A stretch of 64,000 nucleotides of DNA from Nannobrachium achirus (lineage: Eukaryota; Chordata; Actinopteri; Myctophiformes; Myctophidae): assembly GCA_963921795.1 (NCBI GenBank), contig OY997649.1, positions 58,219,778-58,283,777 on the forward strand. The letters run 5' to 3'. The notes under the pieces were generated by a model. The model saw only the letters and a list, made by a program, of their open reading frames with translations. It was not told the origin of the DNA and did not search any database. This document shows, one piece after another, positions 46,788 through 56,180 of the stretch (position 1 is the stretch's first letter; each line of letters begins with the position of its first letter). A program made the translations under genes and the position numbers.

Positions 46788-47139
46788 ATAAGTAGAAATC
46801 AGGCATTGCTGGCAGCTGGGTCTGCCAATACCATTTCCATCAAAGACAGACGGGAAACTGAAGGAGCCCCTTAATCAATATGCACCTCTCGTCTCAAAGG
46901 AGGAACACATTCCTTCCAGGAAACGGGATCTCTTATATTAGCTGCTATGGACGCGGCACAACGCACCACTGAAGGCATTCATCTCATCAGCCGCAGAGGG
47001 CGTTTTTCACACCTGCCTCCGTATTACGTTTGTCTTGCGATGTTGGACGGACGAGTCTATGGCTCCTGAGGCAGGGTCACAGGCAACAGTATTGAAGAAC
47101 TTTATTCTTTATTTTTGAGAGAGATAAATTGTACTTTAT

Positions 47140-47480
47140 TTGAGGATTTGTCTTTTGGAAGTATATGACTTTAACTCCACTACATTTCAAAGACACATCT
47201 GAGTAAATCTGAGTATCTGACACTATATTTCCAGTAAGAAACTATACATACTGTAGATCAATTTTGAAAGTAGAGTAAATAGCCGATTTATAAGCTCACG
47301 ATGTGTCATGATGTGATAGTGAGCTTGTTGCTCTTCTCATTTTGAAAATGTTAGAAGAATGTAACTTTTTATAGGTTAATGAACATTTCTATACTACACA
47401 GAAATGTCCACTTTGCATGCCTGGATACATCATTATCGGACAGTGGTCGAAAAGTACTGAAATATTTTACTTAAAGTATG
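47140..47480 (+). mobile_element. hAT-b relic
   Basis: 'actttaactccactacatttcaaag' and the HP palindrome at 47278 support a decayed copy. Confidence 0.5.
47278..47343. repeat. HP palindrome, diverged
   Basis: AATAGCCGATTTATAAGCTC / GTGAGCTTGTTGCTCTTCTC around ACGATGTGTCATGATGTGATA. Confidence 0.7.
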
Positions 47481-47494
47481 TATACTTCGTCCGT

Positions 47495-47560
47495 CGTGCG
47501 GTGCCGCGCACAACGTGATGCGCTGTTGTTAGCTTGTAGCAGCGCCGCACCGCAAGGCTA
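47495..47560. repeat. GC-rich palindrome GTGCGGTGCCGCGC, HP-related
   Basis: GTGCGGTGCCGCGC and GCAGCGCCGCACCGCA flank GTTAGCTTGTAGC, followed by GGCTATTTTCGATAG. It looks like a rearranged HP copy in which the GC core lies outside. Confidence 0.5.
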
Positions 47561-47959
47561 TTTTCGATAGCTATTGTGTGTGTACACACACACGCGCGAA
47601 CGCACACACACACACACACACACAGGCTACGCTACACACACAGAGTGTATGAGCCACGGACCTCAGTCCTCCAGTGTGCTCCGGCTGCTAAAAGGGCTCA
47701 GTACTCTACAGAGCTGCCGAGGAGCAGATCGCTGGACCCTCGTTCTAAGCTTTGCTCCAGTGTCCCGGTCAGGTGCTCCAGTCAGGTTTAGGGGAAGAGA
47801 CAGCAGGGTATGGCCGACAAAACCGTCTCAGGGACGGGGAGAAGAGTGTTGGACCCTCGTAACTAATCTCTGACACCTTTTTTGAAGAAGACTTTTTTAC
47901 CGGTCTAACCACTGATTTTATAGCGAATGCTGTATAATTTTTACCCCTAGAACTGATAG

Positions 47960-48240
47960 TTTTAAAGTTGGTTTAGAAAGTCGGAAACACACCTCGGACA
48001 GCTTTTGTTGGAGCAGTTTCAAAAGATAATGATATGGATTCTCGACTCTGCCCCTCCCCCCATATTAGCCCAATCAAATTAATTTATTGTAGTTACTGTA
48101 CAGAAAGTACTACTTTCAGTACAGTAACTACAATAAATTAATTTGATTGTGTAATTTAAAATGGGGGTACATGACATAATTAAAAAAACTGGCTAATTTG
48201 ATAGCCTTAATTAGCTGTTTTGGCCATGTCACCCGACCTT
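47960..48240 (+). mobile_element. TTAA-MITE relative carrying a 79-bp palindrome
   Basis: The end ATGTCACCCGACCTTTAA resembles GTGTCAGCGGGCCTTTAA of the 2020-2266 MITE. CCAATCAAATTAATT is also shared. The left end is unclear. Confidence 0.5.
48071..48149. repeat. Perfect 31-bp-arm palindrome
   Basis: The arms CAATCAAATTAATTTATTGT then AGTTACTGTAC, and their exact inverse, flank a 17-nt centre that is itself nearly symmetric (AGAAAGTACTACTTTCA). Confidence 0.95.
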
Positions 48241-48710
48241 TAAGTAAAAGTATTTATACTGCAATGTAGAATTACTCTGTTAGGGCATGGTCACACCTCA
48301 CTAATATTCTACCTGCATTCTGCAAATGCAATTCAATGGTTTGATGGTCTTGTGCAGCTTTCTGCGTGCCACGCAGACCTTGCTCTTACGCCAGGACGGG
48401 GTTGCACCACCTCACACTAAGTTAAAACTTAGCCTAGTTGTAACGTAAATGTACATGCACCTGGGTATGAGATGGTGCTTCTACGTCAAGACTTACGCAT
48501 TACTAACATTTCAGCTGTTGCACCACACAAATTTGTTCTAACATATCTCTAAGTAACTACTAAATATTTACACCAACCTTTGGCCAGCACTAAGTCCTTA
48601 CGTAACCTATCTATGGGAGTAGAGCTACACCTAACGTGGCAGACAGCATTATATCGGCTATTTAATTGAATTCAACAATGAAACGACCCATCTGTTTAAA
48701 ATATACATTA

Positions 48711-48954
48711 AGGGCTTTTAAGCCGTGACATCATTTTGTAGGCAGAGGAGAACTCTGCCCCCAGAGCATTTTCTGTCCCTCGCTATTTCAACAGATTCGA
48801 GACAAAAATAACGACTAAAGTATAATTCTAACACTTTCCTTTCAACAACAAAGAGAAGAAAAATGTGTAAATAGTAAAAATAGTAAAAAGATTCACGGAA
48901 ACTGGGGGCAGAAATTCTCCTCTGCCTACAAAATGATGTCATACTTAACAGCCC
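48711..48954. mobile_element. Nested MITE with ~38-bp inverted ends
   Basis: TGACATCATTTTGTAGGCAG (48726) and CTGCCTACAAAATGATGTCA (to 48941) are exact inverses and continue inward as AGGAGAA..CTGCCCCCAG. Outside, GGGCTTTTAAG and CTTAACAGCCC pair loosely. Confidence 0.85.
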
Positions 48955-48959
48955 CATAA

Positions 48960-49000
48960 GAAAATTGCCGATCTAGAAGCTCACAATGGGTCTGCTATTA
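48960..49000. repeat. HP palindrome, centre deleted
   Basis: AAAATTGCCGATCTAGAAGC TCACAATGGG then TCTGCTATT. Confidence 0.55.
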
Positions 49001-49789
49001 ACAGAGTATTTCTATATTGCAGGATTGATACTTTTACTTGAGTAATTCATTTGAGTACTTTTTCAACCACTGCATGTTAGCCGCGGCAGACATACAGCAC
49101 AACAGCGACTTGAACGGTGCTCTTCCCCCGAGTCTCCAAATATGCGTTGCCCTGCGTTACAACAAAATGGGGCAAATATGGGCCAATATAATTTGTGATA
49201 GGATCTGTGTGCAGGGCAGTGCGCAGGGATGCACTCGCCCTGTGGCTGCACACGTATCAATGACTTTCTGTACATGTCAGTGGAGAGACGGAGCTCTCTG
49301 TTGACAAAAGACGAAATAAGCTTTACTTCCTTACTAGAAACAGTTTGTTTTCATTGGATTCAGGAGCTATTACGTAATTTTATGCGACTACACGTTATTT
49401 TAAGAACAGTTAACTCCCTTAGTTACAAACTAACTAGTAGTTACTAAGCCTCTAGTGAGGACTCTAGTTACTCCCTAACTTAGGGCAGAACTTACGTTCT
49501 GGTGATGCAACTGGGTCCAGGGCTCCACTGCAGCCATCGGGAGTTGCGTCATCGCCAACGCAGGGAATGTTCCCTTTTTATCAATGAAGGGTGCTCCACC
49601 GCCGACGTGACGGCGTCCAACCTAAAAAAAAAGTATAAAGTATAATTATTGACCATGAAGGAGGGACGCCATCTCAGACAACCTTGAGCCACGTGAGACA
49701 CCTCCGAGCGAGCGGTAGCGAGCGAGTCGCCGTGTCGAGCGTTGCAAAGGTCGCATGAGTCGACTCAGCGCCGTTAGAAGTTGTAAACC

Positions 49790-50104
49790 AGGGGGCCAGA
49801 ATAGTAAATGTTGTTGTGGGGACTGCTTTCTAAAGTGACAATTGAAGGACTTTAAAGACCTTTGTAGTAGCTCTGGTCAAACATTGGTCAAATTGTCAAA
49901 TATTAGAGGAAGAAATTGTGAAAATAGCCTCGCAACGTGAGGCGTTGTGACCATGTAGATCGGCTATTTTCACAATGGAATAGATCGAATCAAACTAAAT
50001 GTAATGCCAACTCCTACAATTCCAAGTGCTTGTGCAGGGTGGGGGTCCCCAGTTCAAATATGATTATTTGGGGGGTCGCAGCCTGAAAAGATTCAGAACC
50101 ACTG
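49790..50104 (+). mobile_element. hAT-c copy
   Basis: It contains the palindrome at 49915, 'ctcctacaattccaagtgcttgtgcagggtgg', CCCCAGTTCAAATATGATTA and the right end GATTCAGAACCACTG. Confidence 0.75.
49915..49976. repeat. HP palindrome with ATTGTGAAAATAG outer arms
   Basis: ATTGTGAAAATAGCCTCGCA left, TCGGCTATTTTCACAAT right. The left inner arm has been deleted but the outer arms are perfect. Confidence 0.85.
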
Positions 50105-50473
50105 TTGTAGGGCACAGTCACACCTATGAGGGCGGATTCTGCCAATGCATTTTGCAATGATGATGATGTCATCAAAGTGTACATTTATTTGCAAGCCAAA
50201 CCCCACAATCAATCCTCCAGTCTAGGCAACACAGAAGGGGGAGGGGGGTCTTTTTTCTTATTTCCACACAAAACTCAAGCAAATGTAACTTTACAGCTTC
50301 TCTTGGAGGGGAGAAGGACTGTGTTTCCTGTCTGAGAAGAGGCCCAGTCCCTCAGCTGGCAGGCTCCCATCTCATTCATACCCAGGTGGGTGTTACTGTT
50401 TCCAGGTGCGTCACAAGTGGGGGAAAGTGGGACTGAGTTACTAGGGCCCAAGGTGGAGGGGCCCTAGCTATTG

Positions 50474-50528
50474 AAAAGTAGCAGATATACAAGCTCACAG
50501 CGCGGCACTGAGTGCCGCTGCTATTTTT
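50474..50528. repeat. HP palindrome, right arm deleted
   Basis: AAAGTAGCAGATATACAAGC, core CGCGGCACTGAGTGCCGC, then TGCTATTTTT. Confidence 0.8.
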
Positions 50529-50782
50529 GAAAAGTTGTGAAATGTGTGCAAATCTTCCAATATATGTATTTTTAAGCAAACATTTGTAACTCAAATTTTG
50601 CTTCTGGGGGGTCCATGGAAATAAATATTTTGAGATGGGGTTCCGTGGCCAAATACATATCATTTTGGGGCCCTTCACATGAAAAGGTTTGAGCACCACT
50701 GACATAGAAACATAGGTTTTTCAAAAAAAAACTTGGAAGGATTTGAAATATTCAAAGACTTGCACAAAATGTTCAATTTTTC

Positions 50783-50855
50783 AAAAATAGCAGATATACA
50801 AGCTTGCAGTGCAGCCCTCGGTGCCGCACTGTGAGCTTGTATATCTGCTATTTTT
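50783..50855. repeat. HP palindrome
   Basis: AAAAATAGCAGATATACAAG / CTTGTATATCTGCTATTTTT, centre CTTGCAGTGCAGCCCTCGGTGCCGCACTGTGAG. Confidence 0.93.
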
Positions 50856-51402
50856 CAATAGTTAAAGCACATGGGGGGCCCGCCGTGAATCCTTGTACCC
50901 TTGTGTAATTTGGTGTGACACCCCTGACTGTTTCATACGCAGGGCAACACAGAACCACTTCCATCTCATACCCAGGTGCGTGTTACGCATCTCATGCCCA
51001 TACGCAGGGCAACGCAGAACCACTTCCATCTCATACCCAGATGCGTGTACGCATCTCATACCCATACGCAGGGCAACTCCAAACCACTTCCAGAGAACAA
51101 AGGCAAAGGGAGGAGGCCCAGGCCAGCCTATACTGCTCCGTCAAACACACAGTTTAAAGGGACATGCTTTTACGTGTGTAACTGAAAACATCTCCCCCCT
51201 CCCCGCCTCTCTCTTTGGACCGCATTCCCGTACGGCTGTTTTAAACACTTTGCTATATGCCCATCGTTCCGATGATGGAAACGATTCAGCAGATGGAAAA
51301 AAGATTGGTTCCCTTAGAGCTGCAGCTATTGGTTATTTATTCTACTATTTTTTTTTTTTTTTTTCAATTAATCGAATAATGGAGATGAGAATTTCCACTT
51401 AA

Positions 51403-51433
51403 GCCGCTGTGAGCTTTTAGATTGTGCATTTTC
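51403..51433. repeat. HP right-arm remnant
   Basis: GCTGTGAGCTTTTAGATTGT then GCATTTTCAC. Confidence 0.45.
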
Positions 51434-51568
51434 ACTATTCTTATTTGTAATTATTTATTTGAGCAACATTTGCCTATAATTTCATGTCCAAAATAGCTAT
51501 TGATTATCAATTATGTTTAATAGTCGATTCAATCAATTAGTTTCATCAACTGTTGATGCCTACTAGTA

Positions 51569-51660
51569 CTAGTAAGACACCTGAGGGTGGAATGCGACCT
51601 CAGGGTGACATGCGACCTCGCCCTAAAGGGCGAGGTCGCGCTAATTCTTGACTATCTGGC
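51569..51660 (-). mobile_element. Candidate Helitron-like 3' end (CTAG)
   Basis: On the minus strand CACCctcaGGTG is followed by TCTTACTAG and then T. Inside, GCGACCTCGCCC/GGGCGAGGTCGC forms a further hairpin at 51612-51640. Confidence 0.5.
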
Positions 51661-52735
51661 CAACCACAGCGTTTCTCTGACGATTCTAGTTGTTATCATT
51701 CTGGGGGGAGTTTGTTCATGTTTTTGTGAGGGTATCAACCCTAGGAGACACGGGGAGAACATGCAAACTCCACACAGAAAGGCCCTATCGCCAACCCCAC
51801 CTAGGGTGTGAGCGATAGGGCCTAAACATGGAGATGTGGAGAACACTATATATGAAGATAGTCCAGTCCATCATGTCATATGGGACTACCGTCATAGACA
51901 GTAGCCATTGTTAGGCCGGAGTCAATGGCTGTCTGTCTGACTGTCTGTACAGGAAGTGATGTCACATGACATACTTTTTATGCCCATATATGAGTCATTC
52001 TGTACCACATCTCCATGTTTAGGCCAAACAGGTTTGCTCCATTTCTCCATGTATAGGTCCAAATCCAATCTTGACCATCTGGCCAACCACAGCGTTTCTC
52101 TGACGATTCTAGTTGTTGTCATTCTGGGGGGAGTTTGTTCATGTTTTTGTGAGGGTATCAACCCTAGGAGACACGGGGAGAACATGCAAACTCCACACAG
52201 AAAGGCCCTATCGCTCACACCCTAGGTTGGGTTGGCGATAGGGCCTTTCTGTGTGGAGTTTGCCTAAACATGGAGATGTGGTACAGAAGGACTCATATAT
52301 GGGCATAAAAAGTATGTCATGTGACATCACTTCCTGTACAGACAGTCAGACAGACAGCCATTGACTCCGACCTAACAATAGCTACTGTCTATGACGGTAG
52401 TTCCATATGACATATTGGACTAGACTATCTCCATATATAGTGTTATCCACACCTCCATGTTAGGACTCATATATGGGCATAAAAAGTATGTCATGTGACA
52501 TCACTTCCTGTACAGACAGTCAGCCATTGACTCCGGATTAACAATGGCTACTGTCTATGACGGTAGTCCCATATGACATATTGGACTAGACTATCTCCAT
52601 ATATAGTGTTATCCACATCTCCATGTTTAGACAGCCAATGACTCCGGCCTAACAATGGCTACTTTCTATGACGGTAGTCCCATATGACATGATGGACTGG
52701 ACTATCTCCATATATAGTGTTATCCACATTTCGTG
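51647..52735. repeat. Complex direct and inverted duplication block
   Basis: A 160-bp module (repeat C) occurs at 51647-51806 and again at 52070-52229. A ~200-bp module with GACATCACTTCCTGTACAG, 'ccattgactccg' and 'gactatctccatatatagtg' occurs inverted at 51823-52024 and direct at 52263-52463, 52464-52630 and 52626-52735 (partial). The open frames here are duplicated non-coding sequence. Confidence 0.85.
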
Positions 52736-52889
52736 TAGCCGCCCTGTACAGGAAGTGATGTCACAACTCGCTGACATCACACTGACATCACAGAGGATAC
52801 GGACGGTCACGAGGATACGGAAGGAAGGAAGGACACTCAAGTGACACGGTTCTTCAGAGTATATGCGACCTTCGGTCGCAATAACCACT

Positions 52890-53350
52890 TTCAACGTGGT
52901 GTCCTCCCTATTTTAGACATGTCATAGATAGGTGACAGCAATGATCTGCATTTTGTAAACGATAATAGCAGCACCCTGTGAAAATGACACTGTGGAGGGA
53001 CTACTCTCACTATGTACAACAGACATTTATAAAAAAAAATCATATCCAATGTGAAGTGAGCGGTGGTTGTGCTAGCATAACGTCTTCAGACTAGGATTTG
53101 AGTTTAGGATGTACAGGCTATGCTACACACACACGTTTTGCTTTGGCAAAACACTGAGGAAAAAGGCTACAGACACACGCACAGCCACTCTATGGAGCGG
53201 TTTACCACTGCCCAAAAAAAAGATTTTTGATCTAGTGAAATAAGCGGATTCACATTGTAACCAAGCGCTCCGGACTGTGGTCGGGTTGGGCAAATGGACA
53301 AGATGGTCAAATCTGGGATTGCAGACATCCATCATCTGGCTTTGTCCAAA
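52890..53350. other. Unassigned DNA
   Basis: No gene or transposon end was recognised. Confidence 0.4.
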
Positions 53351-53352
53351 GT

Positions 53353-53500
53353 TTGTTGTACACCCATGCATGCAGGGGCACATTGGCCAAGCTTTGCGGG
53401 ACGTGAAGCTTGGCCTACATCTGGCCTACATCTTGGCACAAAGCGCTCAAAATTTGCTGTACGCCCAAGGTCACATTGGCCAAGCTTTGCTGGTACACTT
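53353..53500. repeat. Short diverged duplication
   Basis: 'tgttgtacacccatg..ggcacattggccaagctttgcggg' and 'tgctgtacgcccaaggtcacattggccaagctttgctgg' are repeated about 100 nt apart. Confidence 0.7.
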
Positions 53501-54200
53501 AATAAAATGTACTTACAGTACACTTCACACTAGGTGTTTTTGAGTGGTGCTCTTTGAACAGTAGCTATAGCTTTATTAATTTAAATATTTGTAAAAAGCA
53601 ACTCATATCGTTTTCTAGATATTCAGTTGTAAATATCTTAAGTTGACCCTTATTTGTTGCCATGCACTTTTAATCCTGTACACTGTACAGTTATGTATGA
53701 GGCAAATTATATAAAATAGGTTTCAACATCAATGTGGCAGTTATTTGTAAAAGGGGTCATAGACTGACATATTATAAAATGTTTTATGATTTATTCTTTT
53801 CCCAAAGGAATACATTATTGCGAACTGAATGTGGCCCTTGTTTTGTGTGACAAGACAGGTAATTATTTGCAATGGGCGCCATCTAGTGACGTGGAAGCCC
53901 ATTAGCCTGAAGCCATCACCTTCTCAATTGAAACACAATCTCACAACCTTGTGATCTAAAATACAAGCTCACAACCTAAAATATAAAATATACAAGCTCA
54001 AAACATCTGTACATCAAAAGCGAAAATAGTCTATCTAAAATACAAGCTCACAACCTTTCACAATGTGACGGGCTGTGAGGTTGTAGATCTGCAATTTTGA
54101 CAGAATATTTGGCTATAAAATGAACAGAGGAGGTTCATCTGTTCTAACCAATTGTTCACTTATTTTAACCGAATGTTATACATTAAAACCTGAACCGGAC
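53501..54200. repeat. Array-flank DNA with multiple HP arm pieces
   Basis: ATACAAGCTCACAACCT appears twice and ATACAAGCTCAAAAC once between 53960 and 54055. One two-armed copy lies at 54022-54098. The remainder is AT-rich and unassigned. Confidence 0.6.
54022..54098. repeat. HP palindrome, diverged
   Basis: AAAATAGTCTATCTAAAATACAAGC is a diverged left arm. GGCTGTGAGGTTGTAGATCT then GCAATTTT is the right arm. The centre is CTTTCACAATGTGACG. Confidence 0.7.
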
Positions 54201-54241
54201 AAATGAACAGTACAATAGAGGCTGTGGTGGCCCCTGTTGCA

Positions 54242-54314
54242 GCACCTGTTACGTAATCAATAAAGCACTGGCCTCCTAAGCCAGGGATTATGGGTTCGAG
54301 TCCTATCTGGGGTG
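54242..54314 (+). pseudogene. tRNA-Arg(CCT) copy 1, degenerate
   Basis: The 73-nt tRNA-Arg outline with anticodon CCT and B box GGTTCGAGTCC is kept. The acceptor 5' strand is GCACCTG instead of GCCCCGG, and the D arm reads TACGTAATCAATAAA, damaging the A box. It lies at the array edge and is probably inactive. Confidence 0.8.
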
Positions 54315-54320
54315 GCTGAT

Positions 54321-54392
54321 AGCAGAGTGGCGCAGCGGAAGCGTGCTGGGCCAATAACCCAGAGGTCGATGGATCAAAACCATCCTCTGCTA
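54321..54392 (+). pseudogene. Initiator tRNA-Met copy 1 with AAT anticodon
   Basis: The sequence is the initiator body (AGCAGAG acceptor, GGG/CCC anticodon-stem pairs). The loop reads CCAATAA instead of CCCATAA, giving anticodon AAT, and the T arm has GGATCAAAACC instead of GGATCGAAACC. TTTT follows at 54399. Probably a pseudogene. Confidence 0.8.
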
Positions 54393-54398
54393 GCACTG

Positions 54399-54402
54399 TT
54401 TT
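54399..54402 (+). terminator. Pol III TTTT terminator, pair 1
   Basis: First T4 run after the Arg start. None lies between the Arg and Met genes. Confidence 0.75.
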
Positions 54403-54966
54403 AAACTAGAAGAGTGGCTCCTCAGAGAACAGACCTCTGCCAGGCCAGGCTGTCTACTCAGTGATGTGTCAGTCATGGCGTGCAGCCACCAGGACACGAG
54501 GAAGCTGCAGGGACACTATTTGCATTTGTTACCGACTCCATACTTCCTTATGTCGCCTTATTATTGCCTCCCTACTGCCTTATGCAACCTTATTACTGAC
54601 TCACTACTGCCTCATGCAGCCATATTACTGTGTTATGACCAACTCTGTATTTCCTTTTGCACAGCCGTATTACTAACCCCCTTCTGCCTTGTGCTGCCTT
54701 ATTACTGTCTTACTACTGAACACATACAGCCTTTCTCAGCCTTATTACTGACTCCCTATTCCCTTATAATGCCTTATTACTGCCTACATACTGCCTTATA
54801 GCCTTATTACTGACTTTTTTACTTAGTCACTTTCCACCAATGCCTCTTTCTGTCTCACTTTCACTGACACCTCTGCTATAATGGCTTGGCCACATATGGC
54901 TGAACGATCGCATTGTAGGTACGAACAAATACCAGTACAATAGAGGCTGTAGTAGGCCCTGACACA
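54403..54966. repeat. tRNA-array spacer 1
   Basis: It starts 'aactagaagagtggctcctcagagaacag', then 'cagtgatgtgtcagtca', then short repeats of the TTATTACTGACTCC/CTGCCTTATGCAGCC type. It closes with the conserved upstream block CACCTCTGCTATAATGGCTT and CGATCGCATTGTAGG. The overlapping frames of 71-111 aa ('YYCL' repeats) are artefacts. Confidence 0.85.
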
Positions 54967-55039
54967 GCCCCGGTGGCCTAATGGATAAGGCACTGGCCTC
55001 CTAAGCCAGGGATTGTGGGTTCGAGTCCCATCTGGGGTG
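54967..55039 (+). tRNA. tRNA-Arg(CCT), pair 2
   Basis: GCCCCGG/CTGGGGT acceptor (G1-T72 and G6-T67 wobbles), A box TGGCCTAATGG, anticodon CCT in CTCCTAA, B box GGTTCGAGTCC, discriminator G. 73 nt, no intron. It would decode AGG. There is no T-run before the Met gene 6 nt downstream. Confidence 0.95.
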
Positions 55040-55045
55040 GCTGAT

Positions 55046-55117
55046 AGCAGAGTGGCGCAGCGGAAGCGTGCTGGGCCCATAACCCAGAGGTCGATGGATC
55101 GAAACCATCCTCTGCTA
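55046..55117 (+). tRNA. Initiator tRNA-Met(CAT), pair 2
   Basis: 72 nt with vertebrate initiator hallmarks: A1-T72 end pair, three G-C pairs closing the anticodon stem, loop CCCATAA (C at 33), and A54/A60-type T loop in GGATCGAAACC. A box TGGCGCAGCGG. It starts protein synthesis by delivering Met to the 40S ribosome. It follows tRNA-Arg by 6 nt (GCTGAT). Confidence 0.97.
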
Positions 55118-55123
55118 GCACTG

Positions 55124-55127
55124 TTTT
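55124..55127 (+). terminator. Pol III TTTT terminator, pair 2
   Basis: T4 at 6 nt past the Met gene, immediately before the TTA target of the Harbinger-like insertion. Confidence 0.75.
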
Positions 55128-55128
55128 A

Positions 55129-55713
55129 GGCCCCGTCCAGACGACAACGGATTTTTTTCACCGGGGAGGTAAAGCCACGAACACCCATGGGTGTCCACAT
55201 GCAGACGCATGCAAACGGAGGACTAGACGAATAGTTTCCAAAACTCCGGCTGCAGTGCATTTTTGTTACCCGGGCGTATTTCTTTTGCCTTTTGGACACC
55301 GTAAACGGAGAAGTTCTTTGCTTGCATGCTTACGTCACCTTGTGCTCCTCGCCTCCTCCTCCTTGCTATGAGAGAATCCCATGGTAGTCTCTGTAGAATA
55401 TCCATATTTATGAGCGCATTCACGCCATGTTAACATTAGAGAGCTCAGCTTGTTTAGGGATGGAGCCCTAATGAATGATTGTTTTAATGATATTTGTTAC
55501 TCTTGTCAAATGTCATCTTCATAGATGGTGGTCACTGGTCAGCCACAAACTCACAGTCGCAAAAGATACCATGCAGTTATGTTCTGAATTTGTTGTCTCA
55601 CATAGCTTTCCACCGGCTCAACAATAAGCCGGATCGATAAGGTGCTCATTATCAATAACGAGATGCAGCCATCGTCTTGTTAATAACGGAACATATCTGA
55701 CGCGACGCGCTTG

Positions 55714-55755
<42 letters not shown>

Positions 55756-56117
55756 TGATAGAGTTAGTCTACATTATGCTGAGAGAGAGAGCGCACCACA
55801 CTCCGACGATTCCTCTCCCCTCTCCTGCTCTAGAAATAGTTCCCGAATTTATATTAAATTAATGTTTAAATAGCAATTGTGCATGTTAAAGTGTGAAGAT
55901 TGTGAAACTTGGACGATGCACAGACTAGCTGCTGCAACGATTGCATGAGAGCAGGGGGACACGGCCACCTGCTTCGGTGACGCGCAGACAGGGATTTATA
56001 GTGTTTTGCTAATACCGTGTGGACACACATATTTTTCTACACGGGCCCGTGTGGAGGCGTAGAGGTTTCAAAACGAAGTCAGAAACCCCCGGGGATTTTT
56101 TAGGTATAGTCAGGGCC
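55129..56117. mobile_element. Harbinger-like element in tRNA spacer 2
   Basis: GGCCCCGTCCAGACGACAAC opens and GTATAGTCAGGGCC closes. TTA flanks both ends (55126-55128, 56118-56120). The empty site GTTTTAAACTAG is preserved in the other units. 3-bp TTA/TAA duplication is typical of PIF/Harbinger. The interior holds a (CT)n at 55712-55752 and no transposase. The frames here are not genes. Confidence 0.8.
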
Positions 56118-56180
56118 TTAAACTAGCAGAGTGCTCCTCAGAGAACAGATCTCTACCTGTCTGCCCAGTGATGTGTCAGT

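Larger units (their letters stand above)
48411..49512 (+). mobile_element. Possible PIF/Harbinger-type element relic
   Basis: GTTGCACCACC at the left and GGTGATGCAAC at the right are near-inverse ends. Around 49100-49165 the plus strand reads GALPPSLQICVALRY, resembling the conserved 'L..LQ..VALR(F/Y)' segment of HARBI1-like transposases. No catalytic residues or full frame can be shown. Confidence 0.35.
50403..50926 (-). mobile_element. hAT-a MITE with perfect target duplication
   Basis: CAGGTGCGTCACAAGTGG to TTTGGTGTGACACCCCTG. ACTGTTTC at 50395-50402 is repeated at 50927-50934. It carries two palindromes (50474-50528, 50783-50855). It was inserted within a minisatellite unit. Confidence 0.92.
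50370..51085. repeat. ~64-bp minisatellite, interrupted by the hAT-a MITE
   Basis: The unit ATACGCAGGGCAAC starts at 50935, 51000 and 51064. CCATCTCATACCCAG and GTGTTACGCATCTC follow within the unit. A partial unit lies left of the MITE (50368-50402). Confidence 0.85.

Noticed and set aside
54466..54801. YYCL-repeat proteins in the tRNA spacers
   Set aside because: They follow from the CTTATTACTGACTCC-type spacer repeats and shift frame between units.
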